DNA of 64,000 nt from Candidatus Reidiella endopervernicosa. Lineage in GTDB: Bacteria; Pseudomonadota; Gammaproteobacteria; GCF-013343005. Location: positions 1,718,501-1,782,500 of the forward strand of contig NZ_CP054491.1 in NCBI RefSeq assembly GCF_013343005.1. The letters are read 5' to 3'. Under the pieces are notes generated by a model, which was given only the letters and a program-made list of their open reading frames with translations, was not told the origin of the DNA and did not search any database. Below are positions 11,238-20,654 of the stretch, in pieces. The position numbers and the translations under genes were made by a program. Every line of letters starts with the position of its first letter. Position 1 is the first letter of the stretch.

Positions 11238-11603
11238 ATGATTTTGATCATGCCAAACGTAGCCGTAGATCAACTCAAATTAGGCGCTATTCTCAACTCC
11301 GATGTGAAGGACCTGAGCGGTCGTCTGTTGCTCAAAACAGGCACCGCGATCGATGAAAAGCATCTGAAGATTTTCCGCTCCTGGGGCATTGTCGAAGTTG
11401 ATGTCGATGAAGACCTGCCCGGTGATGAGCAGACCGATACCAGCCTCTGGAAAGGGCTGGATGAAGAGGGGCAGGCGATGGTGGAGCAGGAGTTGGCTCG
11501 ACACTTCGTGCATGCCGACAGAGACCACCCTGTATTTGTTGAATTGATGACTCTGGCCCGAGAACGGTTGGTTACACGTTTCCGGCATCGTAAGGACGGT
11601 TGA
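11238..11603 (+). CDS. Small conserved protein preceding an HDOD/GGDEF gene
   Basis: The 121-aa protein begins with a beta-rich segment (MPNVAVDQLKLGAILNSDVK, LSGRLLLKTGTAI) that is typically encoded in front of HDOD signalling genes in gammaproteobacteria. The more likely start is the in-frame ATG at 11250. The stop is 6 bases before the ATG of the HDOD reading frame at 11609. Function unknown; the context suggests the same c-di-GMP/HDOD pathway. Confidence 0.7.
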   Translation: MILIMPNVAVDQLKLGAILNSDVKDLSGRLLLKTGTAIDEKHLKIFRSWGIVEVDVDEDLPGDEQTDTSLWKGLDEEGQAMVEQELARHFVHADRDHPVFVELMTLARERLVTRFRHRKDG

Positions 11604-11608
11604 TTGCG

Positions 11609-12160
11609 ATGTCACTAGATCCTGAAGAGCTGGTAAAACGCACCCGTCAGATATCCTCATTGCCGGTTATCTATCGACGCCTCGTGGCGTTAACGTCCAC
11701 AGTGACCTGATAGCGTGGCGCAATATTTCTCTCTGCGACGATTTCTGCGCCTCGTCAACAGCTGCGCGTTGTGGCCAACAGTGCCATGTTCAGTTCCTGC
11801 CGGCGTCATACGATCTTACGGGCGTAACGATTGGCCAACGGCTGGCCGATCTGGTGCTCGCCAAGTCATTGTATGTTTGGGCGTGCCGGAATGACGTCAT
11901 GGACTCCTTCTGGGTCACTCAGACCGGCATCTCGGCTCATTGGCCATCGGCGCGCAACAATGCTGAACGTTCTTGTCGGGCTGTTGCATGATTTGGACGG
12001 CTAGTGAGGCCTGGATCCCCGTAACGCTTGGAGGCGGTCGAAATCAACGCTGCCGCCTCTATCGGCTGACACGTGAACGATCGGCTGTGACCCTCACGAT
12101 GTTGGGCATTCGTTGTTGAAGGCGTGGAATCTGCCCGAATCGCTTCAGGAGGCGGTGGGA
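11609..12160 (+). pseudogene. Frame-broken HDOD domain forming the 5' part of the GGDEF-EAL gene
   Basis: The frame opens with MSLDPEELVKRTRQISSLP and stops after about 33 codons. Further HDOD pieces then appear in shifting frames: RLVNSC near 11745, GQRLADLVLAKSLYVWA near 11835, TGISAHW near 11925 and LLHDLDG near 11980. The expected order of an HDOD domain is kept, so this is one domain interrupted by at least four small indels. It leads into the open frame at 12113, whose first residues (WNLPESLQEAV) are the normal end of HDOD. True decay and assembly errors cannot be separated here. Confidence 0.75.
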
Positions 12161-14323
12161 AATCCATACGCCATACGCCTCGGTGTGCCACCGGAAGTCG
12201 CAGGTGGTGCGAACTTCTCAGACCCTGTCAGATCCTCAGAGGAAGAGTGGAGAGCAACGGTGCGCCTCGAAATCGGTGCCGTGGTAAGTTGGTATGACGC
12301 CAGTCATGACTCGCCTCGGTTGGAGGAGCATCGAGTCGCAGTATCAGGATGCTGTCGAAATCTTCCTCTAACCGACCATGTCGAAGATTCCGCTCATGAA
12401 GTCGAAAAGGAGTTGGAGCGCTTAGGACGGCGCGTCGAACATCTGGAAGCCGTTAATCGTTGGCATATGGACTCGCTCGGTATGCTCGCCTCTATGGAGG
12501 AGTTCCATGGCGATGCACGTGAAATCCGTGATCCCGACAAAATCTTCTCGATTACCCGTCAGTACCTAAAACGGCTTGCAGAGTTCGAGACGATCGCCTT
12601 CATGGTGGTCGAAGAGGAAGACTCCAGCTTTACTCTGATCAATAGTGATGTCGATCCAGCGATCAGCGGTCTAACCATAACCATTGATAGCCTGATTGAA
12701 CGCGGCGAATTTGCCTGGGCGCTGAATCAGAATCGTCCACTGCAGGTCGTTGATGGTGATCAACAATTACTGCTACATGTGTTGGCAACCCGCACTCGAG
12801 TGCGGCGTTTGTCAGCATTATCAAAGGCGCGCTTCACGGCTCCAGCACAGAATCTGATCTCAATTATTTTGCACAACTGCGCCTATGCGTTGGAGAGTTC
12901 GGCCCTCTACAGTCTCATTAGTGAGCAGAATCAGAATCTCGAAAAGATAGTTGAAACACGAACTCGTGAGCTTGAGTACAACTATGGTCACGACAGCCTG
13001 ACCGAACTGCCGAACCGCTTAATGTTCCAGGATCGAGTCGAGCAGGCGATGAACCGCGTCAGGGGTGCTGAGCAGATCGTGGCGGTATTGCTGATCGATC
13101 TCGATATGTTTAAACGCATCAACGATACATTGGGGATTGCCGCGGGTGATCAGCTGCTGGTGACGGTTGCTGATCGTCTCATGCACTGTCTCGATAACGC
13201 TGAGGTGGCCCAGTTTGATCCTGATCGGGTCGGGCTGACGATTGCCCGACTGGGTGGCGATGAGTTTGCGGTGCTGCTGAGCGATATCGATTCGATCGAC
13301 CCGATTAATTATGTTACACGCCGTATTATTGAGACACTCTCAATGGGAGTAGAACTCGATGCTAACGAGGTTTTCACTACCTGCAGTATCGGTATCAGTC
13401 TCTATCCAAAAGATGGCGCGGACAGTGATACGCTGCTGAAAAATGCAGATGCTGCGATGTATCACGCCAAGCGACAGGGGCGGAATAACTACCAGTTCTA
13501 TGCCGAGGAGATCAACGAGACCTCCTATCACCATCTGCAGCTGGAGAATCAGCTGCGCCATGCTATCGATCGTGAGGAGCTACTGCTCCACTATCAGCCC
13601 AAGGTTGAGGTGACCTCAGGGCGGATCATCGGCATGGAGGCGCTGATTCGTTGGAATCAGCCAGAGATGGGCATCGTTTCACCCGTAGTATTTATTCCAA
13701 TCGCAGAATATACCGGTCTGATAACAGTGATCGGGGAGTGGGTGCTGCGTACCGCATGTCGTCAGGTGAAAAACTGGTTGGAACAGGGATTTGATGATTT
13801 TCGCATGTCGGTCAATCTCTCCCCACAACAGTTTCGCCAAGCCGATATTCTGCAACGTATTCTCTCCATTGTGGAGAGTGAAGAGGTTGAGCCGCGCTAT
13901 CTGGAGGTTGAAATTACCGAAGGGGCGATTATGGATGATGTTGATGCAGCCATTGAGACCATGCAGCAGCTCAATGATGCTGGAATAGCACTCTCGATCG
14001 ATGACTTCGGAACTGGCTACTCATCATTGAGTTATCTGAAGCGTTTTCCAATCAATACCCTGAAGATCGATCGCTCCTTTGTGAACGACATCACCTCAGA
14101 TCCCGATGATGCCGCTATCGTTACCGCGATTATCGCCATGGCACACAGCATGGGACTCAATGTGATTGCCGAGGGTGTTGAGACCGATGAGCAGCTGGCC
14201 TTCCTGCGTGCACTCAAATGTGATGAAATCCAGGGCTACCTATTCAGCCCACCGCTCCCTGTCGAACGTTTTAATGAACTGCTGAATAGTGATAAAAGGC
14301 TCTACTTCTCACGCGAGGCGTGA
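12113..14323 (+). CDS. Diguanylate cyclase/phosphodiesterase (GGDEF-EAL), N-terminus damaged
   Basis: The 736-aa open frame carries a GAF-like sensory region (about 130-275), a coiled stretch (LEKIVETRTRELEYN), then a GGDEF domain with intact RLGGDEFAVL. An EAL domain follows with MEALIRW, DDFGTGYSSLSYLKRFP and IAEGVETDEQ. Both catalytic signatures are intact, so it could make or degrade c-di-GMP. The first about 110 residues read poorly because they are the shifted tail of the HDOD domain encoded upstream. The native gene was probably HDOD-GAF-GGDEF-EAL starting at 11609. Confidence 0.88.
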   Translation: MLKAWNLPESLQEAVGNPYAIRLGVPPEVAGGANFSDPVRSSEEEWRATVRLEIGAVVSWYDASHDSPRLEEHRVAVSGCCRNLPLTDHVEDSAHEVEKELERLGRRVEHLEAVNRWHMDSLGMLASMEEFHGDAREIRDPDKIFSITRQYLKRLAEFETIAFMVVEEEDSSFTLINSDVDPAISGLTITIDSLIERGEFAWALNQNRPLQVVDGDQQLLLHVLATRTRVRRLSALSKARFTAPAQNLISIILHNCAYALESSALYSLISEQNQNLEKIVETRTRELEYNYGHDSLTELPNRLMFQDRVEQAMNRVRGAEQIVAVLLIDLDMFKRINDTLGIAAGDQLLVTVADRLMHCLDNAEVAQFDPDRVGLTIARLGGDEFAVLLSDIDSIDPINYVTRRIIETLSMGVELDANEVFTTCSIGISLYPKDGADSDTLLKNADAAMYHAKRQGRNNYQFYAEEINETSYHHLQLENQLRHAIDREELLLHYQPKVEVTSGRIIGMEALIRWNQPEMGIVSPVVFIPIAEYTGLITVIGEWVLRTACRQVKNWLEQGFDDFRMSVNLSPQQFRQADILQRILSIVESEEVEPRYLEVEITEGAIMDDVDAAIETMQQLNDAGIALSIDDFGTGYSSLSYLKRFPINTLKIDRSFVNDITSDPDDAAIVTAIIAMAHSMGLNVIAEGVETDEQLAFLRALKCDEIQGYLFSPPLPVERFNELLNSDKRLYFSREA

Positions 14324-14362
14324 GAGAAATGGAGCGGGTAAGAATTCGCGGAGAAAAAAAAC

Positions 14363-14941
14363 ATGGCAAGAACCCCCTCAACGATGCTCGCATTGGGCAC
14401 CACAGCACCCGATTTTAATCTACTCAATCCAGTAACCGGCACCCACGTTTCTCTATCAGAATTGGCAGGAGGAAAGGGGGTTGTCGTTCTCTTTATCTGT
14501 AACCACTGTCCTTATGTGAAGCTTATTGCCGATGCGGTTGCGATCTTTGCGAACGAATATCAGGCACAGGGTATCCGAGTGGTGGCGATCAATAGTAATG
14601 ATGCTGATAATTATCTGGCCGATAGTCCAGGGAAGATGGTCGAAGAGGCACAGCGCCGTGGTTATAACTTCCCCTATCTATACGATGTAGACCAATCGGT
14701 AGCGAAGGCGTATCACGCCGCCTGTACCCCCGATCTGTTTCTCTTCGATGATGAAATGAAGCTCTTCTATCGCGGTCAGTTTGATGCAAGTCGTCCCAGC
14801 AATGAGGTTGAAACCACTGGCTGTGATTTACGTGCTGCGGTCGATGCACTCATCGCTGGCAACGTAGCCCCTACAGAGCAGCTACCGAGTCTGGGCTGTA
14901 ACATAAAGTGGAAGCCGGGGAATGCGCCGGATTATTTTTAG
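14363..14941 (+). CDS. Thioredoxin-fold (AhpC/TSA-like) redox protein
   Basis: The 192-aa protein has the thioredoxin fold of the redoxin/AhpC-TSA group. It opens with LGTTAPDFNLLNPVTG and has an active site embedded in FICNHCPYVKLI (CNHC). PYLYDVDQSVAKAYHAACTP and LFDDEMKLFYRGQFD follow, typical of the cytosolic 'thioredoxin family protein' group. No signal peptide. Gene-specific substrate unknown; peroxide or thiol reduction is likely from the family. Confidence 0.85.
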   Translation: MARTPSTMLALGTTAPDFNLLNPVTGTHVSLSELAGGKGVVVLFICNHCPYVKLIADAVAIFANEYQAQGIRVVAINSNDADNYLADSPGKMVEEAQRRGYNFPYLYDVDQSVAKAYHAACTPDLFLFDDEMKLFYRGQFDASRPSNEVETTGCDLRAAVDALIAGNVAPTEQLPSLGCNIKWKPGNAPDYF

Positions 14942-15584
14942 GTGGCGAGCTAAAGGATTAATAAGTGACCTGTGTGCGATCGGTTGTTTGGTTTATAAAG
15001 GTAAGGCTACATTGGCAAAAAAAAGAGAGGCGGTTGAATTTTCCTATTCATTTGAGACCCTGGCCGATTATCTATGTGCAGGGTTAGATGTTATTTCAAT
15101 TGGGCTCAACCCTTCGCTCAACTCGGTACGTGATGGCTTTTACTTTGCGACACCACAAAATCGCTTCTGGCGTGCGCTGAACGGCTCTGGCCTGGTTGAT
15201 GAACCGATCGAACCGAGTGTGGCGGGAGTCGAGCGGCTCTTTCACGAACATGGCATCGGTTTTACCGATGTGGTTAAACGACCGACTAATAGCGGTTCAA
15301 AACTGAGGGCAGCCGACTATCGAGAGTGGTCGCCCATCCTGCATGACAGGTTGCTCCAATTCCAACCACAGGTGGCCTGGTTTCATGGAAAGCAGGCCTA
15401 TAGTAACTATCTGCGTTATACACAAAATGTCCGCGTGCCATCGATCGAATGGGGTGAGCAGTCAGAGCGGATTGGTAATTCAATGGTCTTTGTAACCCCC
15501 AATCCCAGTCCGGCCAATGCCGCTTTTTCACTGCAGGTGTTAACCGAGTGGGATCAGCGTCTCAAAACGCTGTTGCAGGTCTAG
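14922..15584 (+). CDS. Mug/UDG-superfamily mismatch DNA glycosylase
   Basis: The protein matches the G/U(T) mismatch-specific uracil-DNA glycosylase group. The water-activating motif region is ISIGLNPSLNS, and the second motif is FVTPNPSPAN. PQNRFWRALNGSGL and GIGFTDVVKRPT are also typical. The open frame starts at 14922, inside the previous gene, but the first 30 residues are atypical. TTG at 15012 (encoding AKKREAVEFSYSFETL) lies after AAAGGTAAGG and is a better start, giving about 190 aa. It would excise uracil or thymine opposite guanine. Confidence 0.8.
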   Translation: MRRIIFRWRAKGLISDLCAIGCLVYKGKATLAKKREAVEFSYSFETLADYLCAGLDVISIGLNPSLNSVRDGFYFATPQNRFWRALNGSGLVDEPIEPSVAGVERLFHEHGIGFTDVVKRPTNSGSKLRAADYREWSPILHDRLLQFQPQVAWFHGKQAYSNYLRYTQNVRVPSIEWGEQSERIGNSMVFVTPNPSPANAAFSLQVLTEWDQRLKTLLQV

Positions 15585-15656
15585 TGCCATGGCGGACAAG
15601 GTTGATCGGCTTGAGTTACACTGATCGAAACAACAGCGACAGCTAAGGGAGGAGAA

Positions 15657-16238
15657 ATGGAAGGTTCAACAATTTTCTGGATCGTAACGGGTGTTGTGGT
15701 GCTAGCGATTATCGGCTACTTCATCACCATCTATAACAATCTCATATCGCTAAAACATAATGTCTCAAAGTCGTGGGCCAATATCGATGTTCTGCTCAAG
15801 CAGCGTCACGACGAACTTCCAAAGCTGGTTGAAGTCTGCAAGCAGTACATGGGCTATGAGCAGGAGACGCTGAAGAAGGTGATGGAGGCACGTAGCCAGG
15901 TTGCCAATGCCCGTCAGCAGCAGGATATGGGTTCGCTTGGCTCAGCCGAGACGTCACTGCGTCTTGGTCTGGGAAGTCTGTTTGCAGTGGCTGAGGCCTA
16001 TCCAGATCTCAAGGCCGATAGCACCTTTCAGCACCTGCAGGAGCGTATTACCGGTCTGGAAAATGGTATTGCCGATCGACGCGAGTATTACAACGAAAGC
16101 GTTAACCTCAACAACGTACGTATCGAGCAGTTCCCCGATGTGATCATCGCGCAGAAGTTTAACTTCAAACCCTTTGAGCTGCTTGAGTTCACCGAGGAGG
16201 AGAAGGCGGACGTCGATATCAAATCGCTCTTCTCCTAA
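15657..16238 (+). CDS. lemA: LemA family protein
   Basis: The 193-aa protein has one N-terminal membrane helix (FWIVTGVVVLAIIGYFITIY) followed by the LemA helical bundle. The typical NVSKSWANIDVLLKQRHDEL and EYYNESVNLNNVRIEQFPD are present. GGGAGG lies at 15647-15652, 4-5 bases before the ATG. Exact function of the family is unclear. In many bacteria it is paired with a GIDE/E3-ligase-like membrane protein, and such a gene follows here at 16271. Confidence 0.9.
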   Translation: MEGSTIFWIVTGVVVLAIIGYFITIYNNLISLKHNVSKSWANIDVLLKQRHDELPKLVEVCKQYMGYEQETLKKVMEARSQVANARQQQDMGSLGSAETSLRLGLGSLFAVAEAYPDLKADSTFQHLQERITGLENGIADRREYYNESVNLNNVRIEQFPDVIIAQKFNFKPFELLEFTEEEKADVDIKSLFS

Positions 16239-16270
16239 TCTCTCTGCACTACTATTAAAGGTGACTCACT

Positions 16271-16949
16271 GTGCTTGAATCACTTGCAGTAAATGTACGC
16301 GGCATGGAGTCGGGTAGTTTCTGGATTGTTACCCTGCTGCTGATAGCCGCAACCATCTTTCTCTTCTTCTATATCTGGCGTTCGTTGCATCGCGCCCGGG
16401 TTATCGAAGATACCCCCACAGCAAAGATTCGTTCGGCCCATCAAGGCTATGTCGAACTGGAGGGTGAGGGTGAGTTGATCGCAACCCTTCCGATAACGGC
16501 ACCGCTCTCGCATTATCAGTGTCTCTGGTACCGTTTTGTCGTGGAGCGGAAAGAGACGCGCTATAGCAGTAAAGGTAACCAGACCCACTGGCGTAAAGTT
16601 CATGATGGGAGCTGTGACCGGAGAGCTACTGCGTGAGTGGAAGCGCGATCAGGCAGCCCTGTTGGCCCGCTTTGATAGCAACAACGATGGTGAGATCGAT
16701 GTCGATGAGTGGAATCGTGCTCGCGATGCTGCGGGCAAAGAGGCACTGCGTGAACAGGTGAGTCGTCAGGCAGAGCCACCGACCAATATGCTGATCAAAA
16801 CAGGTGATCGACGTCAGCCATTTTTGGTCTCAGCCTTCCCACAGACCAATCTCGCCTCACGCTATCGAAATCGTGCACGTTTTTCACTGGCTGGAACCTT
16901 CGTCGCACTGGCTGTGCTGCTCTGGATGTTGAGTGTTCGTTGGGTGTGA
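16271..16949 (+). pseudogene. GIDE-type (E3 ubiquitin ligase-like) membrane protein, internal deletion and frameshift
   Basis: The 5' part (GTG or nearby start) encodes a membrane helix (FWIVTLLLIAATIFLFFYIW) and the start of the GIDE-like domain (KIRSAHQGYVELEGEGELIA, YQCLWYRFVVERKETRY). The frame then runs out at 16636. From about 16600 the second frame encodes the usual C-terminus: GELLREWKRDQAALLARFD, an EF-hand-like DSNNDGEIDVDEW loop and a terminal hydrophobic helix. From memory of the family, about 120 residues between the two parts are missing, so a deletion plus frameshift is inferred. It normally pairs with LemA, its upstream neighbour. Confidence 0.72.
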
Positions 16950-17060
16950 GACGGTTGTGAGTTTGTCGGTATTGATGTGTTCAATGATGACATCGCAAGC
17001 GAATAATCGAGTTAAATTTAACCGGATTATTATTGTTTGTGTTTTGGCTAGGAACGATAA

Positions 17061-17369
17061 ATGAAGAGAACGGTTTTAATGGCAGTTGCCGTGATGTTGA
17101 GTGCGGTAGCTGGCACGAGTGTCGCGGCTGATCTGGCAGCGGGTGAGGCTAAGGCTAGACTCTGCGTGGCCTGCCACGGCGTCGAGGACGTGAGTGTTAA
17201 CCCACTCTGGCCCTCTCTTGCTGGCCAGCAGGCACTGTACATGGTGAAGCAGATGAAGATGTTTAAGACGGGCGAGCGAAAAGATCCGTTGATGACGCCG
17301 CAGTCGCTAAATTTAAGTGATGCTGACATCGAAAATCTTTCTGCTTATTACGCATCACTCAAGCGATGA
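17061..17369 (+). CDS. Small periplasmic class I cytochrome c
   Basis: The 102-aa precursor has a Sec signal peptide (MKRTVLMAVAVMLSAVAGT, cleavage likely after VAA). One heme-binding CVACH (about residues 35-39) follows. The methionine ligand is probably in MTPQSLNLSD. LSDADIENLSAYYASLKR is the usual last helix of cytochrome c553/c5-like carriers. It would shuttle electrons in the periplasm. Monocistronic, followed by a terminator. Confidence 0.9.
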   Translation: MKRTVLMAVAVMLSAVAGTSVAADLAAGEAKARLCVACHGVEDVSVNPLWPSLAGQQALYMVKQMKMFKTGERKDPLMTPQSLNLSDADIENLSAYYASLKR

Positions 17370-17396
17370 TAGTTGATGGCGAAACAATCCAGGACA

Positions 17397-17428
17397 ATAA
17401 AAAAAGGGCTGTAAGGCCCTTTTTTTAT
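17397..17428. terminator. Bidirectional rho-independent terminator
   Basis: The stem AAGGGC(TGTAA)GGCCTT-type AAAAAGGGCTGTAAGGCCCTTTTTTT lies between the convergent cytochrome c gene and the minus-strand gene ending at 17474. It has A and T runs on both sides. Confidence 0.9.
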
Positions 17429-17473
17429 TGTCGCAGTTGTTACGTGTCTCTTAACCTATGATCGGCCTCTCTA

Positions 17474-17680
17474 TTACGAATGAGCAAGCTTGCTGCGAGC
17501 GGCTCGGATATCTTCCAGCGACTGTTTCAGTGCGGGATTAAGCTGCATAACGATTTTGCACAGTTCACAGACATCGTTCATGGTATCTGCGATCTCTTCA
17601 ACATCGTTGCTATCCATCGCCTTGCGACACTGATTACAAGCGTTTTGACGATCCTCTTCACTAAACTGGATTGTTGCCAT
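17474..17680 (-). CDS. Small protein with two CxxC pairs
   Basis: The 68-aa protein has CNQC (residues 15-18) and CELC (about 38-41), spaced as in a small metal-binding or helical protein. The rest is acidic and helical (MDSNDVEEIADTMNDV, NPALKQSLEDIRAARSKLA). A purine-rich AGAGGTTAAAG precedes the ATG on the minus strand. I do not recognise the family. The cysteine pairs suggest zinc or iron binding. Repeat copy 1 lies 74 bases upstream. Confidence 0.65.
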   Translation of the reverse strand: MATIQFSEEDRQNACNQCRKAMDSNDVEEIADTMNDVCELCKIVMQLNPALKQSLEDIRAARSKLAHS

Positions 17681-17754
17681 CTTTAACCTCTAACTTGACT
17701 ATGGTGCCTATCGAACGGGATGTCGCAGGCGGTGAATGTTCTAACCGATCAGTA

Positions 17755-18038
17755 CCGGGGAGTCGCTATTTTTGCGAAAGTTTGTTTTGGGCATCCAAGC
17801 CCAAGCAAACAGCAAAAACTTAACGCGACCGTTTATGCCTACGGCGCCCCGACCGTCCTGCGTTCGTTGCGTAATCACCTCTTCGCGGCTCTACACAACT
17901 CCCTCAGTGACTCTACGCCGACATAAAGCCGCTGCTGCATCTTCTCCGTCGTTCGCTCGCGCTCTCAACTACGAATAGGCAGACGGCGTCGACTATCGGG
18001 ACTAACCGCCCTCACTTCGCTCTCCATGGCGGTCAGCG
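17755..18038 (-). repeat. Dispersed 280-bp element, copy 1
   Basis: This is a complete 284-bp copy, the only one in reverse orientation. On the plus strand it begins CCGGGGAGTCGC and ends GGCGGTCAGCG. It belongs to subfamily A (right hairpin GTTTG/CAAAC) and has the GAGAGCGAAGTGAGG variant of the left hairpin. It sits between two minus-strand genes. The rejoined target would be ATCAGTA|AATGAGA, with no target duplication. Confidence 0.93.
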
Positions 18039-18054
18039 AATGAGAAATTCCCCT

Positions 18055-18591
18055 TTAATGCTTCCAGAGGATTGAGGGTTCATTACCTTCGAGTGAGTTC
18101 TCATCCAGTGCAATCAGCTCACCATCCTCAACCTTCCAACGATAGAGACCCGGTGCATTCGGTGAGGTAAGGTGATCCTCCGCTCCGGGTGTGCCCAGCT
18201 TGGCGAACAGGTGTTTAAGTAAATCGCTGTGGTAGGGGCGTTGATAACCGATCTTAAACGCCTGCAGGCGATTGTCTGCAAAATAGGCGATGGCAAAGCG
18301 TGATGGCAGTCCGTTGAATGAGGCGAGCTGGACCTGACAGATGCGATCACCAAAGGGCGTCGCCTGCTTGCCACACTCAAACGGTGTGTCGGGTAACTGC
18401 TTCTTAAGGCGCTCTTCATTGATGCCTGAATTAAGTGCCTCGAGGTGAATGTCCATACCGTTGCCACCCTTTATATAAAGGATGCCGAGGTCGGTATAAC
18501 GTCGCCCCTCGTCGGTCATGATCAACCAGACCAGTGGGGCGGCAATAATGACAATTAGATAGAAGCGTTTAAATAGCGAGCTTTTGCTCAT
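18055..18591 (-). CDS. Hypothetical membrane-anchored protein
   Basis: The 178-aa protein has an N-terminal signal anchor (FYLIVIIAAPLVWLIM, about residues 10-25) and then a soluble, probably periplasmic part. Two cysteines are visible (FECGKQ and RICQVQ). I do not recognise a domain. It lies 55 bases downstream of acs on the same strand, with a hairpin between them. Repeat copy 1 begins 17 bases after its stop. Confidence 0.6.
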   Translation of the reverse strand: MSKSSLFKRFYLIVIIAAPLVWLIMTDEGRRYTDLGILYIKGGNGMDIHLEALNSGINEERLKKQLPDTPFECGKQATPFGDRICQVQLASFNGLPSRFAIAYFADNRLQAFKIGYQRPYHSDLLKHLFAKLGTPGAEDHLTSPNAPGLYRWKVEDGELIALDENSLEGNEPSILWKH

Positions 18592-18611
18592 AGGTGCGAG
18601 ATTCCCAAGTA

Positions 18612-18640
18612 GAAAGGGGCGGTTACCCGCCCCCTTTTTA
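18612..18640 (-). terminator. Hairpin terminator downstream of acs
   Basis: The stem GGGGCGG(TTA)CCCGCCCC lies at 18615-18632. The plus strand has TTTTTA after it. On the minus strand, the direction of acs, the tail is TTTCT, weaker but plausible. Confidence 0.65.
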
Positions 18641-18645
18641 TTATT

Positions 18646-20595
18646 TTAGCGATTGGCTCGATTCTCGATCAGGTCATCGACCACGGCTGGATCGGCCAGG
18701 GTCGAGGTGTCACCTATCGAATCCTGCTCATTGGCAGCAATCTTACGCAAAATGCGTCGCATGATCTTGCCAGAGCGGGTCTTTGGCAGCCCCGGTGCCC
18801 ACTGAATGACATCGGGTGAGGCGATCGGACCGATCTCGGTTCGAACCTGTTTGACCAGCTCTTTACGTAGTTGATCGGTCGGCTCAACACCCTTGACCAG
18901 GGTGACGTAGGCGTAGATGCCTTCGCCCTTGATATCGTGCGGGAAGCCGACAACAGCTGCCTCGGCAACCGTATCGTGCAGTACCAGTGCGCTCTCAACC
19001 TCTGCCGTACCCATGCGGTGACCGGAGACGTTGAGCACGTCATCCATACGCCCGGTGATCCAGTAGTAACCATCGGCATCGCGCTTGGCACCGTCGCCCG
19101 AGAAGTAGTAGCCGGGGTAGGTCTTGAAATAGGTGTCGATAAAACGTTGGTGATCACCATAGATGCTTCGCATCATGCCTGGCCAGGGGCGGGTCATGAC
19201 CAGAGCGCCGGAGACCTCACTGCCGGCATCGGTCAGCTGGTTGCTGGTGGTGTCGACCAGACCGGGTGAGACGCCGAAGAAGGGGTTGGTGGCTGAGCCG
19301 GGTTTGAGTGCAGTAGCCCCCGGCAGCGGTGTGAGCAGGTGACCGCCGGTCTCAGTCTGCCACCAGGTATCGACAATTGGGCAGCGTCCATCGCCAACTA
19401 CGTTGTAGTACCACTGCCACGCCTCGGGGTTAATCGGCTCACCGACGGTACCGAGCAGACGCAGGCTGCTGCGTGAATACTTCTTCACCGGCTCATCACC
19501 ATCACGCATCAATGCACGGATCGCAGTCGGTGCGGTGTAGAAGACCGAGACCTGATGTTTGTCGACCACCTGCCAGAAGCGTGAGCTATCGGGGTAGGTC
19601 GGTACACCCTCGAAGGAGAGGGTGGTTGCGCCGATCGCCAGTGGGCCGTAGATCAGGTAGCTGTGGCCGGTGACCCAGCCGACATCGGCGGTGCACCAGT
19701 AGGTGTCACCCTCCTGAATATCGAAGACATACTTGGTGGTCATCGCCGCATAGAGCAGATAACCACCAGTGGTGTGCAGCACACCCTTCGGTTTGCCGGT
19801 AGAACCTGAGGTGTAGAGGATGAAGAGCGGATCTTCGGCATCCATCGGCTCGGGCGGGCAGTCGGTCGAGGCCGCTTCTATAGCGTTGTGGTACCAGATG
19901 TCGCGTGACTCATTCCAGGCAATATCGCCACCGGTGCGTTTTACGGTCAGAACGGTGTGTACATTGGGGCAGTTCTCCAACGCCTTGTCGGTATTCGTCT
20001 TCAGTGGAACCGGACGACCACCACGCAGGCCCTCATCGGCGGTGATCACCACCTGGCAATCTGAATCGAGAATACGGTCCTTCAACGCCTCAGGCGAGAA
20101 GCCACCAAAGACGACAGAGTGGATCGCACCGATACGTGAACAGGCGAGCATCGCGTAGGCCGCCTCGGGCACCATTGGCATGTAGATGCAGACTCGGTCG
20201 CCCTTCTTAACGCCGCGCCCCTTGAGTACGTTGGCCAGACGGGTGACGTTGTCGTAGAGCACCTGATAGGTGATCTTTTTGTCGACGCTCGGATCGTCTC
20301 CCTCCCAGATAATGGCGGTCTGATTGGCGCGTTTCTCCAGATGGCGGTCGATACAGTTGTAGGAGACATTGAGCTTGCCACCCTCGAACCACTTGATGAA
20401 TACATCGTCCTCAAAGCTCCAGTCGAGCACCTTATCCCAGGGTTTATCCCAGCTTAGAAACTGCTCGGCCATATCACCCCAGAAACCCTCAGGATCGTCG
20501 ATCGATCGTTGGTACATCTCCTGATACTGCGCTTCATTGATGTTCGCCTTGGCGGCGAACTCGGCGGGGACTGGATAAAGTTTGCTCTCGGACAT
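18646..20595 (-). CDS. acs: Acetyl-coenzyme A synthetase
   Basis: Acs activates acetate with ATP and CoA to acetyl-CoA via acetyl-AMP. It is 649 aa from the chosen start. The AMP-binding motif is [43 protein letters not shown] and the C-terminal [11 protein letters not shown] with the lysine normally controlled by acetylation are present. The frame opens at 20613, but GAGGAG sits 6 bases before the ATG at 20593-20595 ([13 protein letters not shown]), which decides the start. It lies with a DnaQ-like exonuclease, DUF294 proteins and an SSS/DUF4212 transporter, a conserved acetate-use cluster. Confidence 0.96.
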   Translation of the reverse strand: MSESKLYPVPAEFAAKANINEAQYQEMYQRSIDDPEGFWGDMAEQFLSWDKPWDKVLDWSFEDDVFIKWFEGGKLNVSYNCIDRHLEKRANQTAIIWEGDDPSVDKKITYQVLYDNVTRLANVLKGRGVKKGDRVCIYMPMVPEAAYAMLACSRIGAIHSVVFGGFSPEALKDRILDSDCQVVITADEGLRGGRPVPLKTNTDKALENCPNVHTVLTVKRTGGDIAWNESRDIWYHNAIEAASTDCPPEPMDAEDPLFILYTSGSTGKPKGVLHTTGGYLLYAAMTTKYVFDIQEGDTYWCTADVGWVTGHSYLIYGPLAIGATTLSFEGVPTYPDSSRFWQVVDKHQVSVFYTAPTAIRALMRDGDEPVKKYSRSSLRLLGTVGEPINPEAWQWYYNVVGDGRCPIVDTWWQTETGGHLLTPLPGATALKPGSATNPFFGVSPGLVDTTSNQLTDAGSEVSGALVMTRPWPGMMRSIYGDHQRFIDTYFKTYPGYYFSGDGAKRDADGYYWITGRMDDVLNVSGHRMGTAEVESALVLHDTVAEAAVVGFPHDIKGEGIYAYVTLVKGVEPTDQLRKELVKQVRTEIGPIASPDVIQWAPGLPKTRSGKIMRRILRKIAANEQDSIGDTSTLADPAVVDDLIENRANR

Positions 20596-20654
20596 CGGTT
20601 GCTCCTCATTCAATGATTACTGCTAGTGCTATGTTTAGTTTTTCAATCTTATGA

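Noticed and set aside
17755-18038. 280-bp repeat as a group II or group I intron
   Set aside because: No GTGYG start, no domain V, no group I core, and it occurs in both orientations relative to genes.
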